Assembly: GCA_023548195.1 (NCBI GenBank) | Contig: JAJHZJ010000531.1 | Coordinates: 2,776,802-2,840,801, forward strand | Length of the DNA: 64,000 bases | DNA from: Bettongia penicillata ogilbyi | Taxonomy: Eukaryota > Chordata > Mammalia > Diprotodontia > Potoroidae | Reading direction: 5' to 3' | Shown: piece by piece, positions 21,015 to 32,289 of the stretch | How positions within the stretch are numbered: the stretch's first letter is position 1 | Layout of the letters: every line of letters starts with the position of its first letter | Position numbers and translations under genes: made by a program | The notes under the pieces: generated by a model | Databases searched by the model: none | Told to the model about the DNA's origin: nothing | What the model saw: only the letters and a program-made list of their open reading frames with translations

Positions 21015-21195
21015 TGTCAGAAAGTTAAGTCACTTAGCCTTTGTCTGCCTCATTTGCCTCATATGTAAAATGGGGCTAATGACACTGCATACCTCCTAGG
21101 GTTGTTGAGAGGATAAAATAATTTTGTAAAGCACTTTACAGGTGTTAATGTACTATATAAATGCTAGCTACTATTATTATTTTATTATTATTAGA
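21015..21195 (+). mobile_element. MIR SINE 3' half
   Basis: 'cctcatatgtaaaatggggc' near 21057, 'cctcctagggttgttgagag' near 21093, 'aaagcactttacaggtgtta' near 21128 and a terminal (TTA)n-like tract. Confidence 0.85.
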
Positions 21196-21229
21196 GTTAC
21201 TCTTTAAATTGAGCATAAATCTGCCTTCC

Positions 21230-21760
21230 TATTATTTCTAGCCACTACTCCTACTTCTTTTTTTCTCTGGGGCCAATCAAAGTACATCTAAACCCTCTCA
21301 CCTATGAAAATATTTCAAGTAATTGAAGATAGTTATCTTGCCCCATCCAGTATGAGTCATTTCTTCTCCTGGCTAAGGATTCCCATTTCATTAATCCTCG
21401 GACAGTGAAGTCTGGACTTCTCTCACCATACCAATTGCCCTCCCCTAGATGCTATCCAGCTTGTTAATGCCCTTCCTAAAGCAAGGTGCCCAGAACTGAT
21501 TATAACCTCTATGTGTGTTCTGACCATAGCACAGCAAGGTTAACACCTTCTGAGCTCTGAAAGTTAGGCCCCATTTAATGACCCCTAAATTAACTTTTAC
21601 ATCTATTATATAACATTTGACTCACATAGGACTTGTAACCCAGAGAAACCCCCAGATTTCTTATATACAATCTATTTTCCTGTCCTGAATTGTGTACCTT
21701 GATTTTTGAATCTATATAAGACTTTATTTTTTTTCTTATTAAAATTTCAGCTTATCAGAT
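21230..21760 (-). mobile_element. CR1/L3-type LINE 3' region, inverted
   Basis: The longest CR1-like fragment here. On the + strand, 'ttgaagatagttatcttgcc' (21324), 'tcttctcctggctaaggatt' (21362), 'gcaaggtgcccagaactgat' (21481) and 'tctgaccatagcacagcaag' (21519) are the complement of the CR1/L3 ORF2 end. It is much decayed. Confidence 0.75.
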
Positions 21761-21774
21761 CAGTGAACAGAGAC

Positions 21775-22030
21775 AATCAGAAGGCACATTAGACAGTGTG
21801 GGACATGGAGTCAGGAACACCTAAGCTTTAATTCTGCCTTCACCACTCACTAGCTGTGTAATAGTAGACAATTCACTTGATGATTCTTCCTCAGTTTCCT
21901 CATCTGTAAAATGTGAATAATAATAGTACCTATGTCATAGATCTATGTAGGGATCAAAAGAGAATTTATGTAAATGACACTGTAAATCTTAAAGCAGCAT
22001 ATAAAATGTTAGCTATTATTATTGGATTTG
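21775..22030 (+). mobile_element. MIR SINE, near full length
   Basis: tRNA-like head near 21790 ('agacagtgtgggacatggag'), core 'cactcactagctgtgtaata' near 21843, 'cctcatctgtaaaatgtgaa' near 21899 and tail to a (TTA)n at 22020. Confidence 0.85.
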
Positions 22031-22454
22031 TCCCTTCATTCTAGCTTAGTGAGATTTTGCATTCAGGCTATATTCCTCTTTCACTGATTATATAGGATAC
22101 AGTCATAAGATTAGGAGAAGCCATTTTATGCCTTGTTGACATTCAGACAGAGGGAGCACCAGAGAGAGCCTTCCCAATAATGTTTACAGATGGTTTTTGC
22201 TTTAAGGCAAACCAATAATGAAAGAGAGTTAAAAATGGACTTTAGATGAATAATATGAAGAATATTTCTAAGATCCATTCCAACCATAAATTTCATGTTA
22301 CCATAAATTTTAGATTTCTAATATTTTATGGTTTATATAACTAGAAAGGAGGCAAGTTTGAGTTTGGAAGATAAATTAATGAGCCAAGTTTCCAGCCAAT
22401 TTGTGGAATAGTGACAAGAAACTTGAGAATCTAGTTAGATTTCACCCACCTTTC

Positions 22455-22660
22455 TGTATGGTTTAGTGGAAAGGGCAACATACTTCTTGAATTATGATGA
22501 CATGAGTTTGATTCCTGTTCTAGAAACTTACTGACTATGTTACTATGGACAAGTCACTTCACACATCTGATCTTCAGTTTTCTCATCTTAATACTTGCAT
22601 TGCCTACCTCAGAGTATTATTGCGAAGAAAATATTTTATAAACTCTAAAAAGTTACAGAA
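22455..22660 (+). mobile_element. MIR SINE
   Basis: Head 'ggtttagtggaaagggcaac', core 'ttactatggacaagtcactt' near 22540, 'cagttttctcatcttaatac' and a degraded tail. Confidence 0.8.
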
Positions 22661-22924
22661 ATGTGTGTTTTGTTTTGTTTTGATTTTGAAGTAAAGCTCA
22701 TTCTCTCATATTAGGTCAGGATAGGCAATGGTGCTGAAAGAACAGCTCCTAGGGTGATTTCTGAAATACTTCCTTCGGGGCAAAACTAGAGACACAGAGC
22801 AGATCCGAAGAGAAACATGAAGTTCATATCTGCTATAGACACCTGGCAGAATAGCAGAAGAGTTTTAGTAGAAAAGTGTTATAGAAAGTTATAAGTGCTT
22901 GTCTTATCATTATGTTGGTTCTGA

Positions 22925-22995
22925 GAATGAATCATGAGCACCTGTTATGTGCCAAGCACTATAGTAAACACTGGGGATAATAATACAAAAGTGAA
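22925..22995 (-). mobile_element. L2 LINE 3' terminus, inverted
   Basis: 'gagcacctgttatgtgccaa' and 'cactggggataataatacaa' are the complement of the L2 end. The following sequence to 23.2 kb is purine-rich and unassigned, with a 13-base A run near 23127. Confidence 0.65.
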
Positions 22996-23539
22996 GATAG
23001 GCAAAGACAACAAATATAAATTGGGAGAGTGGGGTACAGTAGCCAGGGAAGTATATTTTGGTTAGAATGTTACAAGGTTAATGAATAGAACCAAGGGGAT
23101 TTGATTGGCATAACTTTTCCAGGAGCAAAAAAAAAAAAATGCCAATATTGGTTGATTATGGTTCCATAAATGGAAAGCAGAGTTGGGGGCGGGGGGAGAA
23201 GGTAAAGGGCCTAAGCCCCAGAGTAAGGAGGCTGGAGAGGAGATGGCCAGGAAACAAAATAAAACTTGGCCAGGGTTGACGTAGATATAGTGGCCACCTG
23301 AGGCACTCGTTAATCAGGAGAGCAAGGCCCTAGGAGTTCCAAAGCTAAAACAGGCATGGTCTCTGGTTCATATGACAAGGTAGAGAAAAGTTGCATAGTA
23401 TAGTATAAAAGTCCTTGGATTTAATCAGGTGAGATAAGTTTGACTTCTGCTTCCTACATTTGTTGGATAGTAAATAGCACTTGTTTCTGTTCTGACCAAA
23501 AACCATGAGGGTCTTCCTCTCTCAGTTTGATTTTTCTTT

Positions 23540-24062
23540 TGAGTCAGTGTAAAAGTAATTTAAATGGGAAGATCTTTCCCATTCATTAACAGACCCATGT
23601 GACCTGCTTAAATCACATGATGGAAGTCTAAGTCACACATGATGGGAGGAGTTTGCTGAAAGAGTAGAACAGGAAGGGTAGAGCAGAGCTGAGAGGGAGT
23701 TGATCATACTAGTCACAGCTGAGAAGGACAGAGAAAGCAAGCAGCTGGGGCTCAAGTGGGAGAGCTTGCTTTTATTTAAGGGAGCCTATTTGTGACTTGT
23801 TTAAGGTAGCTGGTTTGTGGGAAGCTTAACAGAGGGAAGGCTCAGGGATGGTAGTGCCCCCTACATTGTTATTGTGTATAGATTTCTTTGTTACTATGAT
23901 GGATTTGGCTTTCAGATGTTGGAATTCAGCTTCCTGCTGTTTGAATAAATATTGTGATTCTGTCTTTCGTGTGGAGAGTCTGTTATATTTTGCAATTCAG
24001 AACTATACCAGCATATTCATAGTCACCATCAGTGCTGTGAACATTGCCTTGGCAATACACTA
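23540..24062 (+). mobile_element. Possible solitary LTR of an endogenous retrovirus
   Basis: The 3' part has an LTR-like order: a TTATTTAA element near 23773, an AATAAA near 23946 and then a T/G-rich stretch with 'gtggagagtctgttatattt' about 25 bases later, as in R/U5 regions. Upstream is a motif-rich purine segment (23640-23760). No coding region, primer-binding site or clear short target duplication was found, so the edges and class are uncertain. The 71-codon frame at 23848-24063 is not credible. Confidence 0.4.
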
Positions 24063-24184
24063 GGCAAATTAAGTCATCTTTTGCCTCATTTATTACCTAA
24101 CCTTTAATCACTGAATAGATGTTGCCTCAGACAAAGTGAGAACTGGGAAAGACCTTAGCTTAAAAAAGCCAAGGTCTCCCACTG

Positions 24185-24370
24185 CTTCTGGGATCATCTC
24201 TGGTCATCCTGAGCTATCTTGCCCCTGAACTCAAGTGGATCTGAAGTAGAGAGTGAGGTGATGACTTTGCATGACTCTGCCTCACTTAAATCCAATTCAC
24301 TTGCTAATCAAGACTTCACCCTCCTGTTGTCATTGGTCCTCTCCAAGAAAAAAGGACAAATATAAACATT
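24185..24370 (+). mobile_element. Short retroelement with RTE-like 3' tail
   Basis: Shares the block 'gatgactttgcatgactctg' (near 24260) and 'cacttaaatccaattcactt' (near 24283) with 12.72-12.90 kb, and the end 'gtcattggtcctctccaaga' (near 24328) with the pol remnant ending at 33.69 kb. The 3' stem is partly decayed here. Confidence 0.5.
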
Positions 24371-24384
24371 TGCTGTGTGTGCAG

Positions 24385-24560
24385 CCACTCAATCTCTCTA
24401 AGTTTCAGCTTTGTTATCTGCAAAATATCAATTTTCATCACCTGCTTTGGAATGTTGGAAGATTAAAAGAAATAACATTTGCAAAGCACTTGGTAAACCA
24501 AAAAGTCAATATCAATTCCATCTATTACTATCAGTGTTACTATTATCATTAATAGCAACT
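24385..24560 (+). mobile_element. MIR SINE 3' half
   Basis: 'gcagccactcaatctctcta' near 24381, 'gttatctgcaaaatatcaat' near 24413, 'ttgcaaagcacttggtaaac' near 24479 and a TTACTATTATCATT end. Confidence 0.7.
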
Positions 24561-24639
24561 TAGTTTTAGCTCTTTTGGTTTTGTACATTCATGTTTGTTA
24601 ATATTAAGTAACATTGCACATAGTTTGTTAATTATTAAA

Positions 24640-25480
24640 TAATTAAGAAAAGGTAATATTATTCTGAATTTTCCTCACTGGCAAAAGAACCTTGTCTGCC
24701 ATTCATATACCATGTACCAGAAGTCAGTTTGATCTGTCAAAGAGAACACAATCATAATTTAGTAGCCAGTCCAAAAATTCTAGACCTGAATGAATGGTGG
24801 TAGGTCAAGGATAAAGAGGGCAGCAGGCATAGTATTATGCAAGCCATTTCAGGGCAAAAAAGCAGTGGATCACTTACCCAAAATTAGAGTATTATCTACA
24901 ATATTAGGTATTTCAAGGAAACACATACAAAATGACAGTCATCATACTCCGTTGCCTGCCATTATATGTGATGTTGGCAACATACTACAGAAAGATCTAT
25001 GCCACACTTATGTCCCCAAGGACTGCTTTCAGACAGCAACACTGTACCTTATCTTATAGCAAAAAGTATGGTAACTTTTACAGGGTTTACCAAAAAATAG
25101 TCATCAGAGAGCAGATAAGCTCCAACAGAATTTATTTTCATGCAATGGGATCAATAACTAGCAATAGAGCAGTTCTGCTAAAGGGAAGGCATCTCATCAC
25201 TTTCAATTCATGTTTCTAGAAAACTCCTACTGTTCTCTCTTGTTGCTTTCCTTTTTAAGGAAGAGTTACCATTTCTCACAAAGCTATGCATGACTCATTT
25301 AGTAAAAGAAAATGTTTTCTGTTTAATTATAGAAAAATTTCTTTTGGTAGATCTCATCCATAAATGCCTTATTGTTAAAGATTTGGACAGTCTATGAACC
25401 CATTCATGACCTACAAAACATGACTATAATACTAATTGACTGTAGGGGCCCTACCACTGAACAGAGTGGTTATTCAATTT
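24640..25480. other. Unassigned segment with two overlapping short frames
   Basis: Frames at 24790-25059 and 24932-25219 overlap in different registers. Neither shows a domain, and both start with chance ATGs. No repeat family is recognised. Confidence 0.35.
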
Positions 25481-25489
25481 GTTAAGTAT

Positions 25490-25585
25490 CAGTCCAAGTG
25501 CCAGGCACTATACTTGGTGCTAAACATATAAAGACAAGACAAAAAAATGTCCTCAATAAGCTTACATTCTACTGGAGTTTAAATC
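25490..25585 (-). mobile_element. L2 LINE 3' end, inverted
   Basis: 'agtgccaggcactatacttg' and 'cctcaataagcttacattct' are the complement of the L2 3' terminus. Confidence 0.65.
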
Positions 25586-26227
25586 TCTTTGACATTATTT
25601 ACAATAAGGTCTGACATAATGAATTAATTTGTTAACCTCTAACCTCTGGTTATAACTTTCAGTTGTAACCTTATCTCCAATACCATCATAATAAGGAAGT
25701 TTACACTATATTTAGAATGAAACTAAAATCTTTGTAATAACTTCAGTCATTAGATTTATTACAATCATGTAACCTTGAAGATCAAAAACTTTTATACACT
25801 AGATACCTGAGGAGGATGTCTATTTTTTAAGTACAGTTTTTATTGGAATTATAAAATCTTGGAGTTCAAAATATTTTGAAGTGATTTTAGTCCAACCCAC
25901 ACCTAAAGCAAAAACCTTCTCTTTAAATTTTGGATTTCATTTCATCTAGTCATCAAGGGTCAATCCATACAAAAGGAAAATACACATCTTGTTCAACAGT
26001 AATGTTGAGCAGATTGTTATACTTGTAACCTTCTAAGGCTATTCTCTTTGTCTTATGAGAAAGAATACATTAGTTAGTAATGAGGAGATCACCTTAATTA
26101 TTGGTTCCCTCAGGAGTAGAATCTAATTCTGAAATGATAGCATTACCCACAAACACATGCCACAATGGAATTCACTAACAGTATACTATGGCACAGAGAT
26201 GAGCTACCATTGCAGTCTAAAAGCAGC

Positions 26228-27046
26228 GTGAATCTTATAAATTGACAGAGATGACAAAAATGGCAATAGTTAACATTGGAGAAATTGTGGAATAATAGGT
26301 ACACAAATGCTATTGATGAAGCTGCAAAATTGTACAACTATTTAAGAAAGCAATATGGAATTACTCAAATGATTAACATGTCCATATTCTTTGAACCTGA
26401 GACTATATTGGGCTTATACGATGAGGAAGTCATTGGTAAGAAGAAAGTCTCTATATACACCAAAATATTTATAGTTACAATTTTTTGATCGTAGGGAATT
26501 GGAAACAAAGTAGATATCAGTAGGGAAATGGCTAAGAAAATTGTCATACACGAACATGACATAATATTGCTACACTGTAAGTAATTATGTATGTGATGAA
26601 TATAAGCAGAAAAATCTATGTGAACCCATGCAGGGTGAAGTAAGCAAAGCCAAGAAAACAATATATATAATAACTACGACAACGTAAATTGAAAAGAACA
26701 ACACGCCAGAAAAATCAAAAGCAGATGTAACAAAATTGTAGCATTACAAACATAACTTGAATGAAGAGATAAGAGAGTACACACAACTCACTCCTTCGTG
26801 GAATTGGGAAACCCACAGGTTTTATGCATTACACAAGTTTGGGGCTTTTTATTTTTTCGATGTATTGGTCAGTTGTGCTGATTTTTTTCTTCTCTTTTTT
26901 CCCTTTTTTGTCTTTAAAGATACTATCTGTTTTAAGGGATGATTCTCTGGTCTGGGGGACAGGGAAGGATAGTGATGAAGTACACTATGATGAAGCAAAA
27001 TCAGAAGGCATAAATAAAAGCTTATTTTAAAAAATAATAAATAAAA
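26228..27046 (+). mobile_element. L1 ORF2 C-terminus and 3' UTR remnant
   Basis: Translation around 26320-26370 gives SCKIVQLFKKAIWNY, the decayed cysteine-containing motif near the end of L1 ORF2. The order then follows L1: 'ggaattggaaacaaagtaga' near 26494 (the N-W block), 'gtgaagtaagcaaagccaag' near 26635 (corresponding to 'gtgaagtgagcagaaccagg') and the 3' UTR to the A-rich 'aaaaaataataaataaaagc' near 27030. Confidence 0.75.
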
Positions 27047-27109
27047 GCAGTGTGAAATGGTGAGTAAAGCACTCTCCCTCCTTGCAACAGTTCTAAGACC
27101 ATCCATAGT

Positions 27110-27255
27110 CCTGCCTAGTACATTGCAGAGGAAAAGAGTCCTGAAGCCAAAGGACCTGGGTTAAAACCCTCTTCTTCCTCTTACTACCTGTGTGATCTCA
27201 GGCAGCTCACTTTATCTTTCTAGTCCCCAGTTTTCTCAGGTAGATTTCATAACCC
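27110..27255 (+). mobile_element. MIR-type SINE
   Basis: B-box-like 'aaaggacctgggttaaaacc' near 27149 and 'tgtgatctcaggcagctcac' near 27190, ending near the decayed 'cagttttctcaggtagattt'. Confidence 0.7.
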
Positions 27256-27319
27256 ATATGGAAGGAAGAGAAAAGGTGAGAAGGGAAGGCAGAGGAAGGC
27301 AAGGGAAAGGAAAGCAAAG

Positions 27320-27410
27320 AATTTATAAATTCTTTACTATGTATGAGGCACTGTGAAAAAGCTTACATTCTAATGAGGAAATACAATACCTAAAGGGGAG
27401 TTAGAGGTGA
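27320..27410 (-). mobile_element. L2 LINE 3' end, inverted
   Basis: 'tactatgtatgaggcactgt' and 'cttacattctaatgaggaaa' are the complement of the L2 end. The following 27.41-27.8 kb is unassigned; its 82-codon - strand frame (27507-27755) has no family resemblance. Confidence 0.55.
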
Positions 27411-28159
27411 TGAGGATGGTGCTAATATGCAAAGAGTGGCATGGTTTAGAGCTGGTGACCAGGAAGTGTGGTGGAGTCTTGATTCTAAGGAAATTGAAGT
27501 TCAAGATCAGCTATAAAATCTCAGAGGGGTTCTGGGAAAGAATATAAGGTTCTTGGGGTGGGGTACAAGATAGATATAATGGCTATATTGGAGGTAGCAT
27601 GATTTGGAGGTCATGGCCAGGATGTGAAGTGGAAGATGGGTCAGCCTTACCAAGATTTCCACAGGGCAAAAAAGGGATCTTGGCATTGCAATGAGGATCG
27701 CAAAGAGTGTTCCAAAAGCAAGAGTAAATAGAATGAGTGAAGACAACTGGCCCATGACAATAAATTCTAGAGAAATGTCTGAGATAACAAGTTTAATGAA
27801 TTGTCCTGTATCAAAAAACTAGTATTGAAAGGATTCAAATCCAGGACCTCTTCACTCCAAGACTACACGGAATCTACTACACTATACTGTCTCTCATATA
27901 TGATTATTATTTTTGTCAAACAACTAACTTTCAAGAGTATTGGGGGATAAACACTAGTTTGTTTAAAAGTACTTTGAGGGGCTGGGAAAAATGTTATTCA
28001 AGGATATTACATTTTAATTGCTAAATGTCTCATGACTTTTAGTCATGATACTTTGAAGGTCAGCACTAAAGTGAGGGACAGTGCTTACCACTCCTGGTAA
28101 TAACGACATTGAACACATGTCAGACTTTAAGATTTATCAGCAGCTTCCATCTTTAAGCA

Positions 28160-28370
28160 CTTTCATAGGATTCCCTATTTAGAGCTGGAAGGGGATTCAG
28201 TGTTCATCTAATCCAACTATTTCATTTTACAGATAAGAAAGCTGAGGCCCAGGGAGGTTGAGACTCACCCAATATCACACAACTAGTAATCTTCAAAGGC
28301 AAGATTTGAATCCACATCTTTTGACCTCCACTAGTCTTTGCATATTGCCACACTCTTTCTCCAATTTTGG
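28160..28370 (-). mobile_element. MIR/THER-type SINE, inverted
   Basis: 'agagctggaaggggattcag' near 28181, 'cattttacagataagaaagc' near 28223, 'aggcccagggaggttgagac' near 28244 and 'tatcacacaactagtaatct' near 28273: tail at left, head at right. Confidence 0.85.
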
Positions 28371-28379
28371 AAATTTCCA

Positions 28380-29080
28380 GTCACTAGAATAAAAGAAATC
28401 TCTATAGAGAATTATGCCCCCACATTTATAAAAACAAACACTGAGAACTGAGAGTTGAGAGCTTCATTGGGCTCACATACTACTCAGTTTGTTACATAGC
28501 CAACCCAATGAGTAGCTTCCATGACCTTTTGGGTAATACTACATAATTTAACACAGCCCAGTGTTCCAATGCTTAGAAAAGAGAGGCTGTACTATCTGCA
28601 AATTGGGGAATCATGGTTCAATGACTGCTGAAATTTCTTTTAGATAGTGCAGCACATCTCTATTTTCCTCAGATTGTTTTTTCTTGATTAAAAACTGATT
28701 TTCTGTTGTGCTCTCAGAATCACTTTTCTTTGCCTTTGGAGAAATAACGTGTAGAGGAGAATTTTTTTAAAAAAAAAATATCAGAGACATATACTTCTTT
28801 CATCTCTCCCATTGGAAAAAAAAAACTTAAAAAAGAAACCTGAACAGGAAATTCATCTGCTTCTTTAAAATAAGCACATGGATAATGAAATCTACCTGGG
28901 CTCTGCCACATTTTAATATATGCATATTCTAATCATGAAAATGCAGAGTAAGCTCATCTTTCTGAAATATTATTGAGATACATGCAGGAAGAAATCACAA
29001 AATAGAAGCCAGTATTACACAATTGCCTCTTATAACCACAGTGGCATTGCTTGGGACAGTCAATTCAAGTCCCCTCCACA
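28380..29080. other. No recognised feature
   Basis: AT-rich unassigned sequence with poly-A runs near 28771 and 28816. Confidence 0.4.
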
Positions 29081-29084
29081 ACCC

Positions 29085-29400
29085 CAGGCCTTTAATTTAT
29101 GGCAGACAATGCAGAGAGAAGTAAATAGAACCAGGAAAATAGTATAGGAAAAAAAGAAAGAACATCAACAACAAAGAAACTGAACTCTGCTTAAAATGAC
29201 CAAGACTAGAATTTGAGAAGAGCCCACAAAAAGCACTTTGCTCTCCTTTCTGCAGAGGTGAATGACTAGGGGCCTGGAACACCACAAATACTGTCTGACA
29301 CAGTTGATGTGTTGGTGAATGGCTTTCTTTCTTTATTATAAAAGATAGCTTACTGGACAAGAAGGAGAGGAGGGAGACATTTGAAAATGAAGGAATAAAA
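29085..29400 (+). mobile_element. L1 3' end fragment
   Basis: 'gagaagtaaatagaaccagg' near 29115 and 'ctgtctgacacagttgatgt' near 29291 match the L1 3' end seen at 30.8-31.1 kb ('ctgtcagacatggctgatgt') and 26.6-27.0 kb. It is old. Confidence 0.65.
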
Positions 29401-29467
29401 TCTGCATCTGTAATTGCATCAATACAGAGAACTTCTAGACAAAGAAACTCCTTCTAACAACAGTGGT

Positions 29468-29640
29468 CAGAAGCTTCTCTGTAACTTATCATTTTAGAGA
29501 GTTGCCTAGAACACTGACAAGGTAGATGAATTTCCCAGGTGTCATATAGCCAATATGTGTCAGAATTGATTCTTGAATCCAGGTCATCCTGGCTCTGAGA
29601 CCAGCTCTCCATCCACTGCACCACACTTCAGGAATAAAAA
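29468..29640 (-). mobile_element. tRNA-derived SINE, inverted
   Basis: 'ttagagagttgcctagaaca' near 29494, 'gatgaatttcccaggtgtca' near 29525 and 'ctctccatccactgcaccac' near 29606 are the complement of the same SINE family as at 30.35 kb and 59.4 kb. Confidence 0.75.
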
Positions 29641-29769
29641 TAATATTTAAATCATCAGTGAGAGGTGAGGAAGAGCTCCTTCTCTTTTTCTTTAGAGGGT
29701 TCAGAGTCTCACATAACATATCAAGCATGGATGGATGGCAAAATGTATTGTGGATCTTATTACATTATC

Positions 29770-30325
29770 TTGTCTTTCCCAAAATAAAACTCTCTTCTGA
29801 AATTCCTCATTACTCTAAGAGCACCACACTCCTTCAAGTCATCTAGATTTACAGCTTTAGTGTCATCTTCATTCTCCCTCATGTTATATTTTCAATAAGT
29901 TGCCAAATCTTGTCATTTTTACCTTTGCAACATCTCTCTTGCTTTTTTCCCCTTTCTCCATATTCGCAGCCATTACTAACTTACTATCTTACTAACTGGT
30001 CTCCGGATCTCATCTCTCCACTCTGCAATGAGGAAAAAGAATAGAGAGAGCTGGAAAGGGACTAAGAGTTCATTATTCTGACCACTTCATTTTATGAATG
30101 AGAAAACTGAGGCCCAGTGAGGTTAAGGGACTTATCCAATATCACACAGCTAGTAATCATCAAAGACAAGATTTGAATATGTATCGTCCTTTGCCTTCAG
30201 GGCCTCCATACAGCTGCCCATTTTCCTAAAGGATAATTCTATCCATGTGACTCTCCTACTTAATAAACTCCAATGGTACCCTATCTATTGACTCTAGGAT
30301 CAAATATCATTTAATTTTTATTTTA
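29770..30325 (+). mobile_element. L2 LINE 3' region, split by a SINE
   Basis: L2 text before (29801-30026, e.g. 'cacactccttcaagtcatct') and after (30230-30325, e.g. 'gtgactctcctacttaataa') a SINE at 30030-30220. The two parts are consecutive in L2. Confidence 0.65.
30030..30222 (-). mobile_element. MIR/THER-type SINE, inverted, nested in L2
   Basis: 'agagctggaaagggactaag' near 30048, 'aatgagaaaactgaggccca' near 30097 and 'aatatcacacagctagtaat' near 30138. Confidence 0.8.
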
Positions 30326-30346
30326 TTTCTAATGCTTTTTACATGA

Positions 30347-30785
30347 GAGGCAGGATAGCATAGTAGATAGACAGTTGATTTTGAAGCCATAAGTACCTGG
30401 GTTCACGTCCTACTTCTGACACGTTTGCTGTATGATCCTGGCAAGTCACTGAACCTCTCAGTGACCTAGACCTGAGGTGTTAACTGTGAGGTCTGAGGGC
30501 CACATGCCAGTTTATAATACTCTCAAGTTCAGGGGACCAGATTAAAATATAACTGCAAAATATGACAAAAAAAATAAAAATAAAATATATGTTACATTTT
30601 ATAAAACTAAGTCAATATGAGGCCCACAGGGATCCTTATGTACAATTTAATGGGCCCCATTTCTATTTGAATTTGACACCATACCTAGGCAACTCTCTAA
30701 TACCATCAGTTTCAGAGAATATGCTAACGTGCATTGGAAAAAGGAGTTTTGTTACTTAGGAGTTTCCTGCATCTTATTCTAGGGG
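30347..30785 (+). mobile_element. tRNA-derived SINE split by a hAT MITE
   Basis: tRNA-like head (30347-30463: 'aggcaggatagcatagtaga', 'acctgggttcacgtcctact') continues after the MITE as 'ctaggcaactctctaatacc' (30686) and 'agtttcctgcatcttattct' (30761). The 8 bp repeats ACCTAGAC and ACCTAGGC flank the insertion. Confidence 0.8.
30472..30682. mobile_element. hAT-type MITE, 211 bp
   Basis: Ends CTGAGGTGTTAACTG and GAATTTGACACCAT are imperfect inverted repeats (ggtgt-aa... against its complement). A GGCCACATG motif near 30498 and GAGGCCCACAGG near 30619 are typical of marsupial Charlie-like MITEs. The target duplication is ACCTAGAC (30464-30471) and ACCTAGGC (30683-30690), 7 of 8 identical. There is no transposase. 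Confidence 0.8.
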
Positions 30786-31112
30786 AAGACTTTGATGAAT
30801 TGCTACAAGGTGAAGGAAGCAGAATCAAGAAAACAGTACAGACAATGATTACAACAAGGCAAGTGAAAAGAGCAATAAAATAAAACTGAACTTGTGTAAT
30901 TACGATGACCAGAGGAGATGATGGACTAGGAAACTTGTATGTAGCACATTCTGTCAGACATGGCTGATGTGTTTACTGATTGTGCTGAGGTTTTTTAAAA
31001 TCCTTCTTATAATGGAAGATTTAATATGTGGAGAATGGAAAGAAGGGATATATTCAGTGTAAATGAATATGAAGACATTGGAGTGAATGTAGTATAAAAA
31101 AACAAATCAATA
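30786..31112 (+). mobile_element. L1 3' end fragment
   Basis: 'ggtgaaggaagcagaatcaa' near 30809 and 'ctgtcagacatggctgatgt' near 30951, followed by 'gaatatgaagacattggagt', mark a decayed L1 3' end ending in A-rich sequence near 31100. Confidence 0.65.
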
Positions 31113-31118
31113 TTTTAG

Positions 31119-31366
31119 ATTTATTCAGTTGTATCCAACTCTTTAGGACTCCATTTTGGGTTTTCTTGGCAAAGATACTGGAATGGTTTGCCATTTTCTT
31201 CTCCAGTTCATTTTACAGAAGAGAAAACCAAGACAAACAGGATTAAGTGACTTGCTGAAGGTCACAAAGCTAGAAAGTGTCTGAGGCAAAATTTGAACTC
31301 AGGAAGATAAGTCTTCTTGACTTCAGAATCAGTATTTTATCTACTGTGCCACCCAGCTACCCCAGT
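31119..31366 (-). mobile_element. MAR1-type SINE, inverted
   Basis: The + strand starts with the complement of the 3' body ('ttcagttgtatccaactctt', 'ggcaaagatactggaatggt', 'ttgccattttcttctccagt') and ends with the tRNA-like head ('ctactgtgccacccagctac'). It is a full-length, only moderately diverged, marsupial-specific SINE; the + strand copy is at 41.1 kb. Confidence 0.9.
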
Positions 31367-32094
31367 AGTTTTTGTAGCAATGTAAATAGTGAGTGAGTAG
31401 GTGGAAAGCAAACTTTCTAAAAGTTTAACAGTGGAAAGGAAGAGAGAAATGAGATATTTGAGAGGTGAATAAGTGGAAAGAAAACTTACTTTTGTTAGAT
31501 GAGCCCTATTATATTGTTGCACCACTGCTAGACACCTGAGTATGTTTGGAGGGAGTATTAAAGACTCAATGGAAAGACATTAAAGGGAGATGAGGGTGAG
31601 ATGAGGGAAACAGTTGACAGGATGAGGTACTGGAAGATGTGGAAGGGTGATGAGATCAAGAACGCAAGAAGGAAAGGCTGGTCTCACCAAGGAAAATCAC
31701 CCTGAGAATCATGTAATTGCAAATCTACTGGGCCAAAACTATTTTCTAGCAGAACATCCAGGTCATTTTTATCTAAGATGCATATATTTTTAAATGGTAT
31801 ATTCTAGGAGAAAAGATAAAATATATACATTGCACATTATAATTATCTGAGATCTAGTTAGTCAGTGCTACCATGCTGAATCTAGTGCTCAAGTCCTAAA
31901 GATCGCAATTACAGAGTGCCAACTTTGAAAAATCCTACCAAGCTGAAAAGGCCCTTAATACGTTTTTAAGAATAAACTGTTTCTGTTATCTAAGTTTAGA
32001 GAAGTCCATCACCAAAATAATGGTCACCTTGCAATATTTGTGGAATGCAACAAATCACAAAAACTACATAAGGTATGGAAGAATCCACAATTTA

Positions 32095-32164
32095 AATAAT
32101 AATAATTAATAGTAGCAATAGCTAGCATTTCTGTAGTACTTTAAGGTTTACAAAGTTATATACA

Positions 32165-32165
<1 letters not shown>
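32095..32165 (+). mobile_element. MIR/SINE 3' tail fragment
   Basis: 'caatagctagcatttctgta' and 'actttaaggtttacaaagtt' match the tail region of MIR-related SINEs. The rest has been replaced by the adjacent (TG)n array. Confidence 0.5.

Positions 32166-32166
<1 letters not shown>

Positions 32167-32211
<45 letters not shown>
32167..32211. repeat. (TG)n microsatellite
   Basis: About 22 uninterrupted TG units. Confidence 0.97.
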
Positions 32212-32213
<2 letters not shown>

Positions 32214-32289
32214 GAGACAGAGAGAGAGAATCCGTTGTTGAAAGAATATCAGAATACACATGTGACTCAGACAGAATGGTAGTTCAATG

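Noticed and set aside
23848..24063. 71-codon + strand frame in the LTR-like region
   Set aside because: No retroviral or host domain; it overlaps the putative polyadenylation signal region.
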